A DNA stretch of 41,758 nt from CAYTGR01 sp964437445. GTDB taxonomy: Bacteria > Chloroflexota > Anaerolineae > B4-G1 > SLSP01. Shown piece by piece: positions 7,984-15,129 of this stretch (position 1 is the first letter of the stretch; every line of letters begins with the position of its first letter). Below the pieces are notes generated by a model. The model did no database searches, was not told the origin of the DNA, and worked only from the letters and a program-made list of their open reading frames with translations. Location: contig CAYTGR010000045.1 of the NCBI GenBank assembly GCA_964437445.1, positions 1-41,758 on the forward strand. Direction: 5' to 3'. The position numbers and the translations under genes were made by a program.

Positions 7984-9822
7984 TTCCACCGTCACGCTCT
8001 TAGCCAGGTTGCGCGGCTGATCCACATCCGCGCCGCGCCGGACGGCCATGGCATAGGCCAGCCACTGCAACGGGATGGTGTTGACAATGGGCGCCAGCAA
8101 CGGCGGGGCGGCGGGGACTTCCAGCAGATAATCGGCCTTGCGGCGGGCTACCTCGTCCCCTTCCTGCACTAACGCGATGACCGTCCCGCCGCGCGCTTTC
8201 ACCTGCTCCATCTGGCTGAGCATCTTGTCGTAGACGCCATCGCGCGGGGCCAGCGTGACCACCGGCATCCGCTCATCAATCAGCGCGATGGGGCCATGCT
8301 TCATCTCACCGGCCGGATAGCCCTCCGCGTGGATGTAGGAAATCTCTTTGAGCTTGAGCGCCCCTTCCAGCGCAATCGGGTAATTGATCCCGCGCCCCAG
8401 GTAGAGAAAGTGCTCGCGTTTGTGGAAGAGCTCGGCCAGCCCATGGACCTCGGGCCGCTCCACGGCCACCTGTCCTACCAGCTCCGGCAGCCGGGCCAGG
8501 TCATCCACCGCGCGCCGCAACGCCGTCCCGGTCAAGACCCCCCGTTGCTGTCCCAGGTAGACGGCCAGCAGGTAAAGATCCACCAGACTGGCCGTGAACG
8601 CTTTGGTTGAAGCCACGCCGATCTCCGGCCCGGCCTGCATGAGGATATAGCCATCGGCCAGCCGTTGGGCCTGGCTGCCCAACACGTTGACGATAGACCA
8701 GAGCCGTGTGCCTTTGGCGCGTCCCTCTTCCATCGCGGCTAAGGTGTCCACCGTCTCGCCCGATTGAGTGATGGCCAGCACCGCCGTCTGCGGCCCCAAC
8801 AGCGGGTCGCGGTAACGGAACTCGGAGCCGTAATCCACTTCCACGGGCAGGCGCGCCAACGTCTCCAACATGAATTTGCCCACCAGCCCGGCATGATACG
8901 AGGTGCCGCACGCCACGATGACCAGCTTGTGCAACGCCGCCGCTTCACCTGCCGTCAAGGATAGAGTCTCCAGCTCCAGCCGGCCCCGGTGGAAATCGGC
9001 GCGACCGCGAATGGTATCGGTGATGGCGCGGGGTTGCTCGGCGATCTCTTTCTGCATAAAGTGGCGGTAGGGGCCCTTTTCCGCCGCCACCGGATCCCAG
9101 GGGATGGTATGGACCGTGACCGGGAGCGGCTGCCCGGCCAGCGAGAAGAGCTGCGCGCCAGCAGCGGTGATCAGCCCCACTTGCCGGCTCTCCAGAAAGA
9201 CTACCCGCCGCGTATGCTCCAGGATCGCCGGCAGGTCAGAGGAGACCAGCGTCTCCCCCTCGCCCAGGCCGATGACGATGCCGCCCGCGTTGCCCAGGCG
9301 CGCCACCACCAACCGGTCTGGCTCCTGCGCGCCGAGGAAGACAAACGCGCCCGCCCCTTGCAGTTGCGGCAGCGCCCGTTGTACCGCCGTGAGCAGATCG
9401 GCGCCGCCGGCCAGGTACCCCTCCACCAGATGCGCCACGACCTCGGTATCGGTCTGCGAGGCGAAGACCACCCCCTCGGCCTCCATCTCGCGCCGGAGTT
9501 GGGCGAAATTCTCCACGATGCCGTTGTGGACCACCGCGACGCGCCCGTTCATGCCCAAATGCGGATGGGCGTTCTGCTCGGTGACGCCGCCGTGAGTAGC
9601 CCAGCGGGTATGGCCCATTCCAACGGTGCCAGGCAGGGGTGTTTCCATCAGCCGTTCCGCCAGATTGTGTAGCTTGCCCACCGCCCGGCGGATCTCAATG
9701 GTGTTGCCTGAGAGCACAGCGATGCCTGCCGAATCGTAGCCGCGATATTCCAGCCGCCTGAGTCCCTCTAAAATCACCGGCGCGGCCGGCCGCCCCCCCA
9801 CGTAACCCACAATGCCACACAT
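7981..9822 (-). CDS. glmS: Glutamine-fructose-6-phosphate aminotransferase (isomerising)
   Basis: 613-residue enzyme making glucosamine-6-phosphate from fructose-6-phosphate and glutamine, the entry to amino-sugar and peptidoglycan precursors. The protein starts MCGIVGYVGGR, so Cys2 becomes the N-terminal nucleophile after Met removal. The class II amidotransferase domain covers about residues 2-225. Two SIS sugar-isomerase domains follow (about 285-420 and 455-600; VACGTSYHAGLV and ITQSGETVDTLAA are typical). It ends KSVTVE, the conserved C-terminus. The frame is open to 9903, but ATG 9822 gives the family N-terminus and has GGGAGG 8 nt upstream. I looked for a glmS ribozyme upstream and saw none. 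Confidence 0.97.
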   Translation of the reverse strand: MCGIVGYVGGRPAAPVILEGLRRLEYRGYDSAGIAVLSGNTIEIRRAVGKLHNLAERLMETPLPGTVGMGHTRWATHGGVTEQNAHPHLGMNGRVAVVHNGIVENFAQLRREMEAEGVVFASQTDTEVVAHLVEGYLAGGADLLTAVQRALPQLQGAGAFVFLGAQEPDRLVVARLGNAGGIVIGLGEGETLVSSDLPAILEHTRRVVFLESRQVGLITAAGAQLFSLAGQPLPVTVHTIPWDPVAAEKGPYRHFMQKEIAEQPRAITDTIRGRADFHRGRLELETLSLTAGEAAALHKLVIVACGTSYHAGLVGKFMLETLARLPVEVDYGSEFRYRDPLLGPQTAVLAITQSGETVDTLAAMEEGRAKGTRLWSIVNVLGSQAQRLADGYILMQAGPEIGVASTKAFTASLVDLYLLAVYLGQQRGVLTGTALRRAVDDLARLPELVGQVAVERPEVHGLAELFHKREHFLYLGRGINYPIALEGALKLKEISYIHAEGYPAGEMKHGPIALIDERMPVVTLAPRDGVYDKMLSQMEQVKARGGTVIALVQEGDEVARRKADYLLEVPAAPPLLAPIVNTIPLQWLAYAMAVRRGADVDQPRNLAKSVTVE

Positions 9823-9896
9823 GGAAAGACCTCCCTTGAAAATAGAAACCAGTTTAAGGAGTGAGCAGAGAGCAGCAGGTAGAAGCTCCTGTTTCC

Positions 9897-9917
9897 TGCT
9901 CACCGCTCACTGCTCAC
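9897..9917. repeat. Heptamer array (YGCTCAC)x3
   Basis: TGCTCAC, CGCTCAC, TGCTCAC in tandem, 75 bp upstream of the glmS start. A partial match (GAGCAGAGAGCAG) lies at about 9863-9876. Confidence 0.75.
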
Positions 9918-9927
9918 ATTTTCATCC

Positions 9928-9952
9928 CCCCGCGGTGAACGCCAGTTCATGT
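9928..9952. repeat. Partial hairpin repeat (GCCAGTTCATG family)
   Basis: GTGAACGCCAGTTCATG resembles the core of the perfect hairpin at 17921-17948, read on the other strand, with CCCCCC on its left side as there. The outer right arm is lost. Confidence 0.35.
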
Positions 9953-9954
9953 TG

Positions 9955-10009
9955 TTCGTAGTGAGGCGCTTCAGCGCCGTTTTGCCGCGCTAAAGCGCGT
10001 TACTACGAA
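9955..10009. repeat. Y-shaped REP-like repeat, copy 1
   Basis: The outer stem TTCGTAGT/ACTACGAA encloses two hairpins, GGCGCTTCAGCGCC and GCGCGCTAAAGCGCG, giving a three-way-junction shape. The inner 49 bp (9958-10006) match 41708-41756 at 48 of 49 positions, and 27881-27920 is a truncated copy. Confidence 0.8.
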
Positions 10010-10083
10010 CCTATTCTTTCCACCTCCCCCGCGTCAGCGCCCGCCGGTGTGAGCAGCGGGTGCCGTAATGTGAAGGGGGGCGC

Positions 10084-11415
10084 TCACTCACTCACCTCCA
10101 CCCGCCACCCGGTAGCGGCGGCGACGGCTGCCACGGTATGGTCGTCTAAGGCGCGCCCCTCCGGGCCACGAAACATGGCCGCCGGCAGCACGATCACGTC
10201 GCCGGGGGCGCGCTCTGCCAGCGTTGCCAGCACATCCTGCACTGTGAGCAGGCCGGCTACCGTCACCGTCTCCCCCAGGAAGCGGTTGGGGACGGGCACG
10301 ACCTCCACGATCAGGCCGGTGGCAGCGGACAGAGCGGCCGCGCGCTCCGCCAGCACCGGCGCGAAGAGTGTGCCGGTCACCCAGGTCTGCCGGGGGCCGC
10401 CCAACGCGGCCAACCGGGCTTGCGTTCTGGGCCACTCTGCCAGGAAGGAAGCCACCATGCCGACGCCGTTTTCAATCACGGCCGGGAGCGCGCCGTCGTA
10501 AGCCGCCAGCGGGGGCAGGGGAACGCCCGCGCGCAGATACCACTCGTCGGAGGGATAGACAAAGCCCACACCCAGCTCGCGCCGCAGCCGTGCCTGCCAG
10601 GCCAGCACCTGCTCCAACACCGCCCCGGCCTCTGTCTCCGTGTAGGGCCGCAGGCCGGCGACCAGAGCTCGGCCTCCGGTCTGCGCGGTTTGTGGTCTGT
10701 GGTCCGTAGTCCCCTCTCCCCATAGCCCCCACCGCGTCAACCCCACCGGCACCACCGAAAGCGAGCGAACGCCGGGGTAGAGCGCGGCCAGATCGGCGAT
10801 GGTGCGCTCCAGGTGTGGGCCGTCGTTGCGCCCCGGCACGAGCACCGCTTGCGTGTGGACCTCCACCCGCAGCGCCAGCAGGCGACGCAGCTGCGCTAAG
10901 ATCGCGCCGGCGTGGGGATTGCGCAGCAGCGCCACGCGCACCTCCGGCTCTGTGGCGTGGACCGAGACGTAGAGCGGGCTGAGGTACTGCTCGCCGATCC
11001 GCTGCCAATCGGCCTCGCTCAGATTGGTGAGCGTGATGAAGTTGCCGTGCAGGAACGAGAGCCGGTAGTCGTCATCCTTGAGATAGAGCGAGCGCCGCAG
11101 GCCCGGCGGCATCTGCGCCACAAAGCAGAAATCGCACCCGTTGCGGCAGACGCGCGGCGGGCCGTCAAAGAGCGGCTCGGCGAATTCCAGCCCCAGCGGT
11201 TGGCCGTATCGCCGCCGGGCGCGCAAAGTCAACCGCGTGCCATCGCGCTCCACCAGAAACTCCAGGTCGGCTGCGTCGGCGTAGACCTGCACATCAATCA
11301 CGTCGCGGAGCGGCTGTCCGTTGAGCGCCAGCAGACGGTCGCCGGCGCGCAGCCCGGCGCGCGCGGCGGTGCTGCGTGGAGCGACAGAGACAATGGCGGC
11401 AGAATGCTCTTTCAT
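10084..11415 (-). CDS. PDZ-DUF512 putative radical-SAM/Fe-S protein
   Basis: 443-residue protein. A PDZ-like segment (about residues 5-60, APRSTAARAGLRAGDRLLALNG) is followed by a cysteine motif C-x3-C-x2-C (VCRNGCDFCF, Cys90, Cys94, Cys97). This matches the DUF512 family (cyanobacterial-type FeS oxidoreductase), and the cysteine pattern fits a radical-SAM [4Fe-4S] cluster. Function is unknown. It lies about 50 bp downstream of tex on the same strand. ATG 11415 is chosen over GTG 11427 because upstream sequence is a tandem repeat; neither has a clear Shine-Dalgarno. A heptamer repeat is present inside the gene (10691-10711), adding TTDHRPQT-like residues near positions 235-245. Confidence 0.85.
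   Translation of the reverse strand: MKEHSAAIVSVAPRSTAARAGLRAGDRLLALNGQPLRDVIDVQVYADAADLEFLVERDGTRLTLRARRRYGQPLGLEFAEPLFDGPPRVCRNGCDFCFVAQMPPGLRRSLYLKDDDYRLSFLHGNFITLTNLSEADWQRIGEQYLSPLYVSVHATEPEVRVALLRNPHAGAILAQLRRLLALRVEVHTQAVLVPGRNDGPHLERTIADLAALYPGVRSLSVVPVGLTRWGLWGEGTTDHRPQTAQTGGRALVAGLRPYTETEAGAVLEQVLAWQARLRRELGVGFVYPSDEWYLRAGVPLPPLAAYDGALPAVIENGVGMVASFLAEWPRTQARLAALGGPRQTWVTGTLFAPVLAERAAALSAATGLIVEVVPVPNRFLGETVTVAGLLTVQDVLATLAERAPGDVIVLPAAMFRGPEGRALDDHTVAAVAAATGWRVEVSE
10691..10711. repeat. Heptamer repeat inside the DUF512 gene
   Basis: TGTGGTC, TGTGGTC, CGTAGTC in tandem. Read on the other strand this is the GACCACA-type unit seen between genes at 13794-13821, 19762-19789 and 22259-22279. 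Being a multiple of 7x3 = 21 bp it preserves the reading frame. Confidence 0.7.
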
Positions 11416-11456
11416 GTCACGTCTCACGTCTCACGTTTCACGTTTTACGTTTCACG
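11415..11456. repeat. Heptamer array (TYTCACG)x6
   Basis: TGTCACG, TCTCACG twice, TTTCACG, TTTTACG, TTTCACG run from the DUF512 start codon to 10 bp before the tex stop. The unit is that of 5996-6037. It occupies the position where the DUF512 ribosome-binding site would be expected. Confidence 0.9.
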
Positions 11457-11465
11457 TTTTTTCTA

Positions 11466-13607
11466 TCACTCTACCAATCCCAGGCTAATCCGTCCCCGCT
11501 GGAGGTCTACCTCCACCACCTCCACCTCCACGATGTCGCCAACGGCGACCTTCTCGTGGGGTGAGCGGACGTAGCCGCTCCCCATCCGGCTGATGTGGAT
11601 GAGGCCGTCGCGCTTGACGCCGATGTCCACGAACGCGCCGAAGTCCACGACGTTGCGGACGGTGCCGCGCAGCCGCATCCCCGGCTTGAGGTCCTCTAGG
11701 CTCAACACGTCGCTGCGCAGGATGGGGCCGGGCAGGTCATCGCGGGGATCGCGCCCCGGCCGGGCTAAGGCATCCAGGATATCCTCTAACGTCGGGCGGC
11801 CCGTGCCGAGCTCCGCCGCGAGGGCGTCCAGGTCCGCCGTACGGCGCAGATCGGCCAGCTGCCGCGCTAAGTCCCGCGTGCCGAGCGGCAAGCCCAGGCG
11901 CGCCAGCAACACACGCGCTACAGCGTAGCTCTCCGGGTGAATGGGCGTGGCATCCAGGGGCTCGGCCCCGCCGGAGAGGCGCAAAAAGCCCGCCGCTTGC
12001 TGGAAAGTTTTCGGTCCCAGGCCGGGCACTTTCCGCAGTGCTTCGCGGGTCGGGAAGGGACCGTTGGCGTCGCGGTAAGCTACAATCGCCTGCGCCAGCT
12101 TCGGGCCGATGCCCGAAACGTATTGGAGCAGCGCCGGTGAAGCCGTGTTCAGGTCCACACCTACGTGGTTGACCGCCGACTCCACCACCGTATCCAGCGC
12201 CGCCCCGAGCGCCTTCTGGTCCACATCGTGCTGGTAGAGGCCGACGCCGATGGATTTGGGATCAATCTTGACCAGCTCCGCCAGCGGGTCTTGCAGGCGG
12301 CGGGCAATGGAGACCGCGCCGCGCAACGAGACATCCAGCTCGGGCAACTCCTGCCGGGCCAGCGGCGAGGCCGAGTAGACCGAGGCGCCGGCCTCGTTCA
12401 CAATAGCGTACTTGACCGGTAACCCGGCCCCGATGGTCTCCGCTACCAGCGCCTCCGTCTCACGGCTGGCCGTGCCGTTGCCGATGGCGATGACAGTCAC
12501 GCGGTGTTGTTGCACCAACCGGCGAAGTTTGGCCTGCGCTTCCTCTTTGTGGCGGTCGGGATAGATGACATCGGTCGCCAGCACCTTGCCGGTGGGGTCC
12601 ACAATGGCGATTTTGCAGCCGGTACGGATGCCGGGATCAATCCCCAAGACCGTCTGCCCGCGCAGCGGTGGCTGGAGCAGCAACGCCTTGAGATTGGTGG
12701 CGAAGACGCCGATGGCGTGTGCGTCGGCGGTCTCGGTGAGGGCGGCGCGCAGCTCGCGCTCCACGGCGGGGAAAAGCAGGCGCGAGTAACCGTCCTCGCG
12801 CGCGGCGACCAGCTCCCCGGCCAGCGGGCTGCCAGCTACTGCCGGGAAGCGCCGCGCCACCAGCCCCAGGGCCTCGGCTTCCGGCACCTCCAGGCTCAAA
12901 CGGAACACCTCCGCGCGCTCGCCCCGATTCAAGGCGAGCGTCTGGTGCGGGCGCAGCCCGTGCACAACGCCGGCAAAAGTGTAGTAGAACTGGTAGACGC
13001 CTTCCGCATCTTTGCCGGCATCGGCCCCGGTCACTTGCAGCTGACCGCGTCGCTGGGCCAGATCACGCAGCTGCGCGCGCACCTCCGGATCATCGGCGAC
13101 AAGCTCGGCCACAATGTCGCGCGCGCCGGCGTAAGCCTCCTCCACCGTCGGCACCGCCTCGCCCAGGAAGGGAGCGGCCAGCGCCGCCCGGTCGCCCTCC
13201 TCCGGCTGCGCTAAGATCAGCTGCGCTAACGGTTCCAGCCCCTTTTCTTTGGCGATGGTGGCGCGAGTGCGGCGCTTGGGCTTGTAAGGGCGGTAGAGGT
13301 CCTCCAGCCGTTGGAGGGTATCGGCGGCAGAAACTTCAGCGCGCAATTCGTCGGTGAGCACGCCCTGTTCCTCCAGCGAGCGGAGCACAGTGGTGCGGCG
13401 CTCCTCCAGATTGCGGCGGTAATTGAGCCGCTCAGCGATCTGGCGCAGCTGCTCTTCATCCAGCAGGCCGGTGACCTCTTTGCGGTAACGGGCGATGAAG
13501 GGAATCGTGTTGCCGTCGTCCAGCAGCGTCACCGCGGCCTGCACACGCGGCAGCGCCAGCCCCAGGTCGGCGGCGACGGCAGCCATAAGGGCAGTAGCTT
13601 CTTCCAT
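11466..13607 (-). CDS. tex: Tex-family RNA-binding protein with S1 domain
   Basis: 713-residue Tex protein, a conserved nucleic-acid-binding factor linked to transcription. The N-terminal helical Tex domain (about 1-195) is followed by a YqgF/RNase H-like domain (about 320-450; VLGIDPGIRTGCKIAIVD). Helix-hairpin-helix motifs (about 485-560; LLQYVSGIGPKLAQAIV, LRKVPGLGPKTFQQAAGFLR) come next, and a C-terminal S1 domain (about 640-710; GMRLRGTVRNVVDFGAFVDIG). It is a little shorter than E. coli YhgF/Tex. The ATG is preceded by TTAGAGGA about 12 nt upstream. A promoter lies about 120 bp upstream. DUF512 follows downstream. Confidence 0.95.
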   Translation of the reverse strand: MEEATALMAAVAADLGLALPRVQAAVTLLDDGNTIPFIARYRKEVTGLLDEEQLRQIAERLNYRRNLEERRTTVLRSLEEQGVLTDELRAEVSAADTLQRLEDLYRPYKPKRRTRATIAKEKGLEPLAQLILAQPEEGDRAALAAPFLGEAVPTVEEAYAGARDIVAELVADDPEVRAQLRDLAQRRGQLQVTGADAGKDAEGVYQFYYTFAGVVHGLRPHQTLALNRGERAEVFRLSLEVPEAEALGLVARRFPAVAGSPLAGELVAAREDGYSRLLFPAVERELRAALTETADAHAIGVFATNLKALLLQPPLRGQTVLGIDPGIRTGCKIAIVDPTGKVLATDVIYPDRHKEEAQAKLRRLVQQHRVTVIAIGNGTASRETEALVAETIGAGLPVKYAIVNEAGASVYSASPLARQELPELDVSLRGAVSIARRLQDPLAELVKIDPKSIGVGLYQHDVDQKALGAALDTVVESAVNHVGVDLNTASPALLQYVSGIGPKLAQAIVAYRDANGPFPTREALRKVPGLGPKTFQQAAGFLRLSGGAEPLDATPIHPESYAVARVLLARLGLPLGTRDLARQLADLRRTADLDALAAELGTGRPTLEDILDALARPGRDPRDDLPGPILRSDVLSLEDLKPGMRLRGTVRNVVDFGAFVDIGVKRDGLIHISRMGSGYVRSPHEKVAVGDIVEVEVVEVDLQRGRISLGLVE

Positions 13608-13725
13608 GGTCTATGATGGTTCCTCTAAGTAATCGGTAACCGTCCACGAATCCATCCAAATCCACGCGACTCCACCAATACACAGTGGATTCTGTTTGAT
13701 TCGTGAATGGCCCCCCAGCCAGGAG

Positions 13726-13753
13726 ATTGTAACGCAGAGGGGGCAAAGCGCAA
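13726..13753 (-). promoter_or_regulatory. Probable tex promoter
   Basis: Minus strand: -35 TTGCGC (13753-13748), 16-bp spacer, -10 TACAAT (13731-13726) preceded by TGCGT. Its layout closely resembles the fdhD promoter (TTGCCC, 16 bp, TACAATC). The leader to the tex ATG would be about 110 nt. Confidence 0.5.
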
Positions 13754-13793
13754 GGCAGAAACGGTTGAATCTACGCCGGGCTGTGATAAGATA

Positions 13794-13821
13794 GACCACA
13801 GACCACGGACGACGGACCACG
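13794..13821. repeat. Heptamer array (GACCACR)x4
   Basis: GACCACA, GACCACG, GACGACG, GACCACG in tandem, within the 500-bp gap between the divergent tex gene and the toroid gene. Besides this array, the gap holds the tex promoter, a GGCGGG-N3-CCCGCC hairpin at about 13857-13871 and the TIR element copy B. Confidence 0.85.
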
Positions 13822-13950
13822 GCTTGACCAGGAGTGAGGTTGGATGATCTATCTGGGGGCGGGTCGCCCGCCGTGGTGAGAAGGAGCGCCCAGAACCGAG
13901 ATCGCTTTAGCGCCAATCTGAGTAGTCGGTGGTCTGTCTCTGGGGTCTCC

Positions 13951-14088
13951 CATGAAAGCCGGATTTACAGAGGTCGCAGAGTTATGTAGGCAAATCCGAA
14001 ATCTGAAATCCAAAATTAGCTCTGGCAGGCGGCAGGCTTTCATGGATGCGCCTGATGGCAGACGGGGCCATCCTGCGCGACTCTTCAG
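13951..14088. repeat. Terminal-inverted-repeat element, copy B
   Basis: Starts with CATGAAAGCCGG (13951-13962) and contains an inverted end CAGGCTTTCATG (14033-14044, 11 of 12 matching). Homology with copy A (7782-7888, opposite strand) runs on to GCGACTCT near 14086. Relative to A it carries about 30 extra bases around 14033-14063. It ends 22 bp before the start of the toroid gene, so it forms part of its leader. Confidence 0.6.
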
Positions 14089-14109
14089 CCTTTCCCATGG
14101 AGGTATGCT

Positions 14110-15123
14110 ATGGTCTGGCAAAACCGGTTAAAGGGAGATAGCCTTTCCTGGTTGCTATCGGCGGGAGGGCCAGGGGTGCGCTACCTGGCGTTGCGCGACC
14201 TGCTGGACGTCCCGGCGGACGATCCAGAGCTGCACGCAGCCCGCCAGCTGGCCTACCGTGCCGGCCCCATAGCAACCGTCCTGGAGGCCATGGACGAGAC
14301 CGGTTATTGGGTCGCGCCAGGGCCGGGGTACAATCCCAAATATCGCGCCACCGTCTGGTCCATTATCCTGCTGGCCCAACTGGGGGCGGCCGCCGCTCAG
14401 GATGCACGCATCGCGCGGGCGTGCGCCTATCTCATGGACCATGCCCTGGCACCGGGAGGCCAGTTCACGACCAACGGCGCGCCTTCAGGCACCGCCGACT
14501 GTCTCCACGGAAACCTGTGCTGGGCTCTGGTCACCTTAGGCTACGAGGACCCCCGGTTGGCCACCGCTTTTGAGTGGATGGCGCGCAGTGTGACCGGAGA
14601 GGGAATCGCGCCGATGGCGGACCGGCAGGCGGCGGTGCGTTATTATGCCGGGAAATGTGGCCCCTTGTTCGCGTGCGGCGCCAACAACAAGCTGCCCTGC
14701 GCCTGGGGTGCGGTCAAGGTGATGCTGGCTTTCAGCGTCTGGCCGCTGGAGCGCCGCACGCCGCTCATAGAGCGGGCCATCCAGCAGGGCGCCGAGTTCT
14801 TGCTGGCCCCCGACCCGGCAACGGCAGCTTATCCCAACGGCTACGCGGCCAAACCCAGCGGGAACTGGTGGAAGTTTGGCTTCCCGGTCTTTTACGTCAC
14901 CGATTTGCTCCAAAATGTGGCCGCACTGGTTGCCCTGGGCTACGGCAGCGATCCCCGGCTGAGCCAGGCGCTCACCCTCATCCGCGCCAAACAGGACGCC
15001 GAGGGCCGCTGGCCCCTGGAATATGATTACACCGGCAAGACCTGGGGCGACTTCGGCGCACCGCGCCAGCCCAACCCCTGGGTCACGCTGCGCGCCCTGC
15101 GCGTGCTGAAAGCGGCAGGTTGA
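14110..15123 (+). CDS. Alpha/alpha-toroid (prenyltransferase/squalene-cyclase-like) protein
   Basis: 337-residue protein without signal peptide or membrane segment. The N-terminus SLSWLLSAGGPGVRYLALRD and repeated helical segments (TVWSIILLAQLGAAA, HGNLCWALVTLGY, NVAALVALGYGSD, VTLRALRVLKAAG) resemble squalene-cyclase/prenyltransferase-like toroids. Databases sometimes mislabel such proteins as nitrogen fixation proteins; nothing here supports that. Cysteines 131, 137, 183, 189 and 197 sit in conserved-looking loops (ADCLHGN, GKCGPLFACG, LPCAWG) and could bind metal. The ATG has GGAGG 6 nt upstream. The MalT-like regulator starts 6 bp after its stop, so the two are probably one operon. Substrate and role are unknown. 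Confidence 0.75.
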   Translation: MVWQNRLKGDSLSWLLSAGGPGVRYLALRDLLDVPADDPELHAARQLAYRAGPIATVLEAMDETGYWVAPGPGYNPKYRATVWSIILLAQLGAAAAQDARIARACAYLMDHALAPGGQFTTNGAPSGTADCLHGNLCWALVTLGYEDPRLATAFEWMARSVTGEGIAPMADRQAAVRYYAGKCGPLFACGANNKLPCAWGAVKVMLAFSVWPLERRTPLIERAIQQGAEFLLAPDPATAAYPNGYAAKPSGNWWKFGFPVFYVTDLLQNVAALVALGYGSDPRLSQALTLIRAKQDAEGRWPLEYDYTGKTWGDFGAPRQPNPWVTLRALRVLKAAG

Positions 15124-15129
15124 GGTCCC

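Noticed and set aside
9823..10083. glmS ribozyme or riboswitch upstream of glmS
   Set aside because: The stretch consists of a heptamer array, a Y-shaped repeat and unstructured sequence; no ribozyme core motif was recognised.
14110..15123. Nitrogenase-related (NifH) annotation for the toroid protein
   Set aside because: No P-loop or iron-sulphur ligands of NifH; the helical repeats fit a toroid fold instead.
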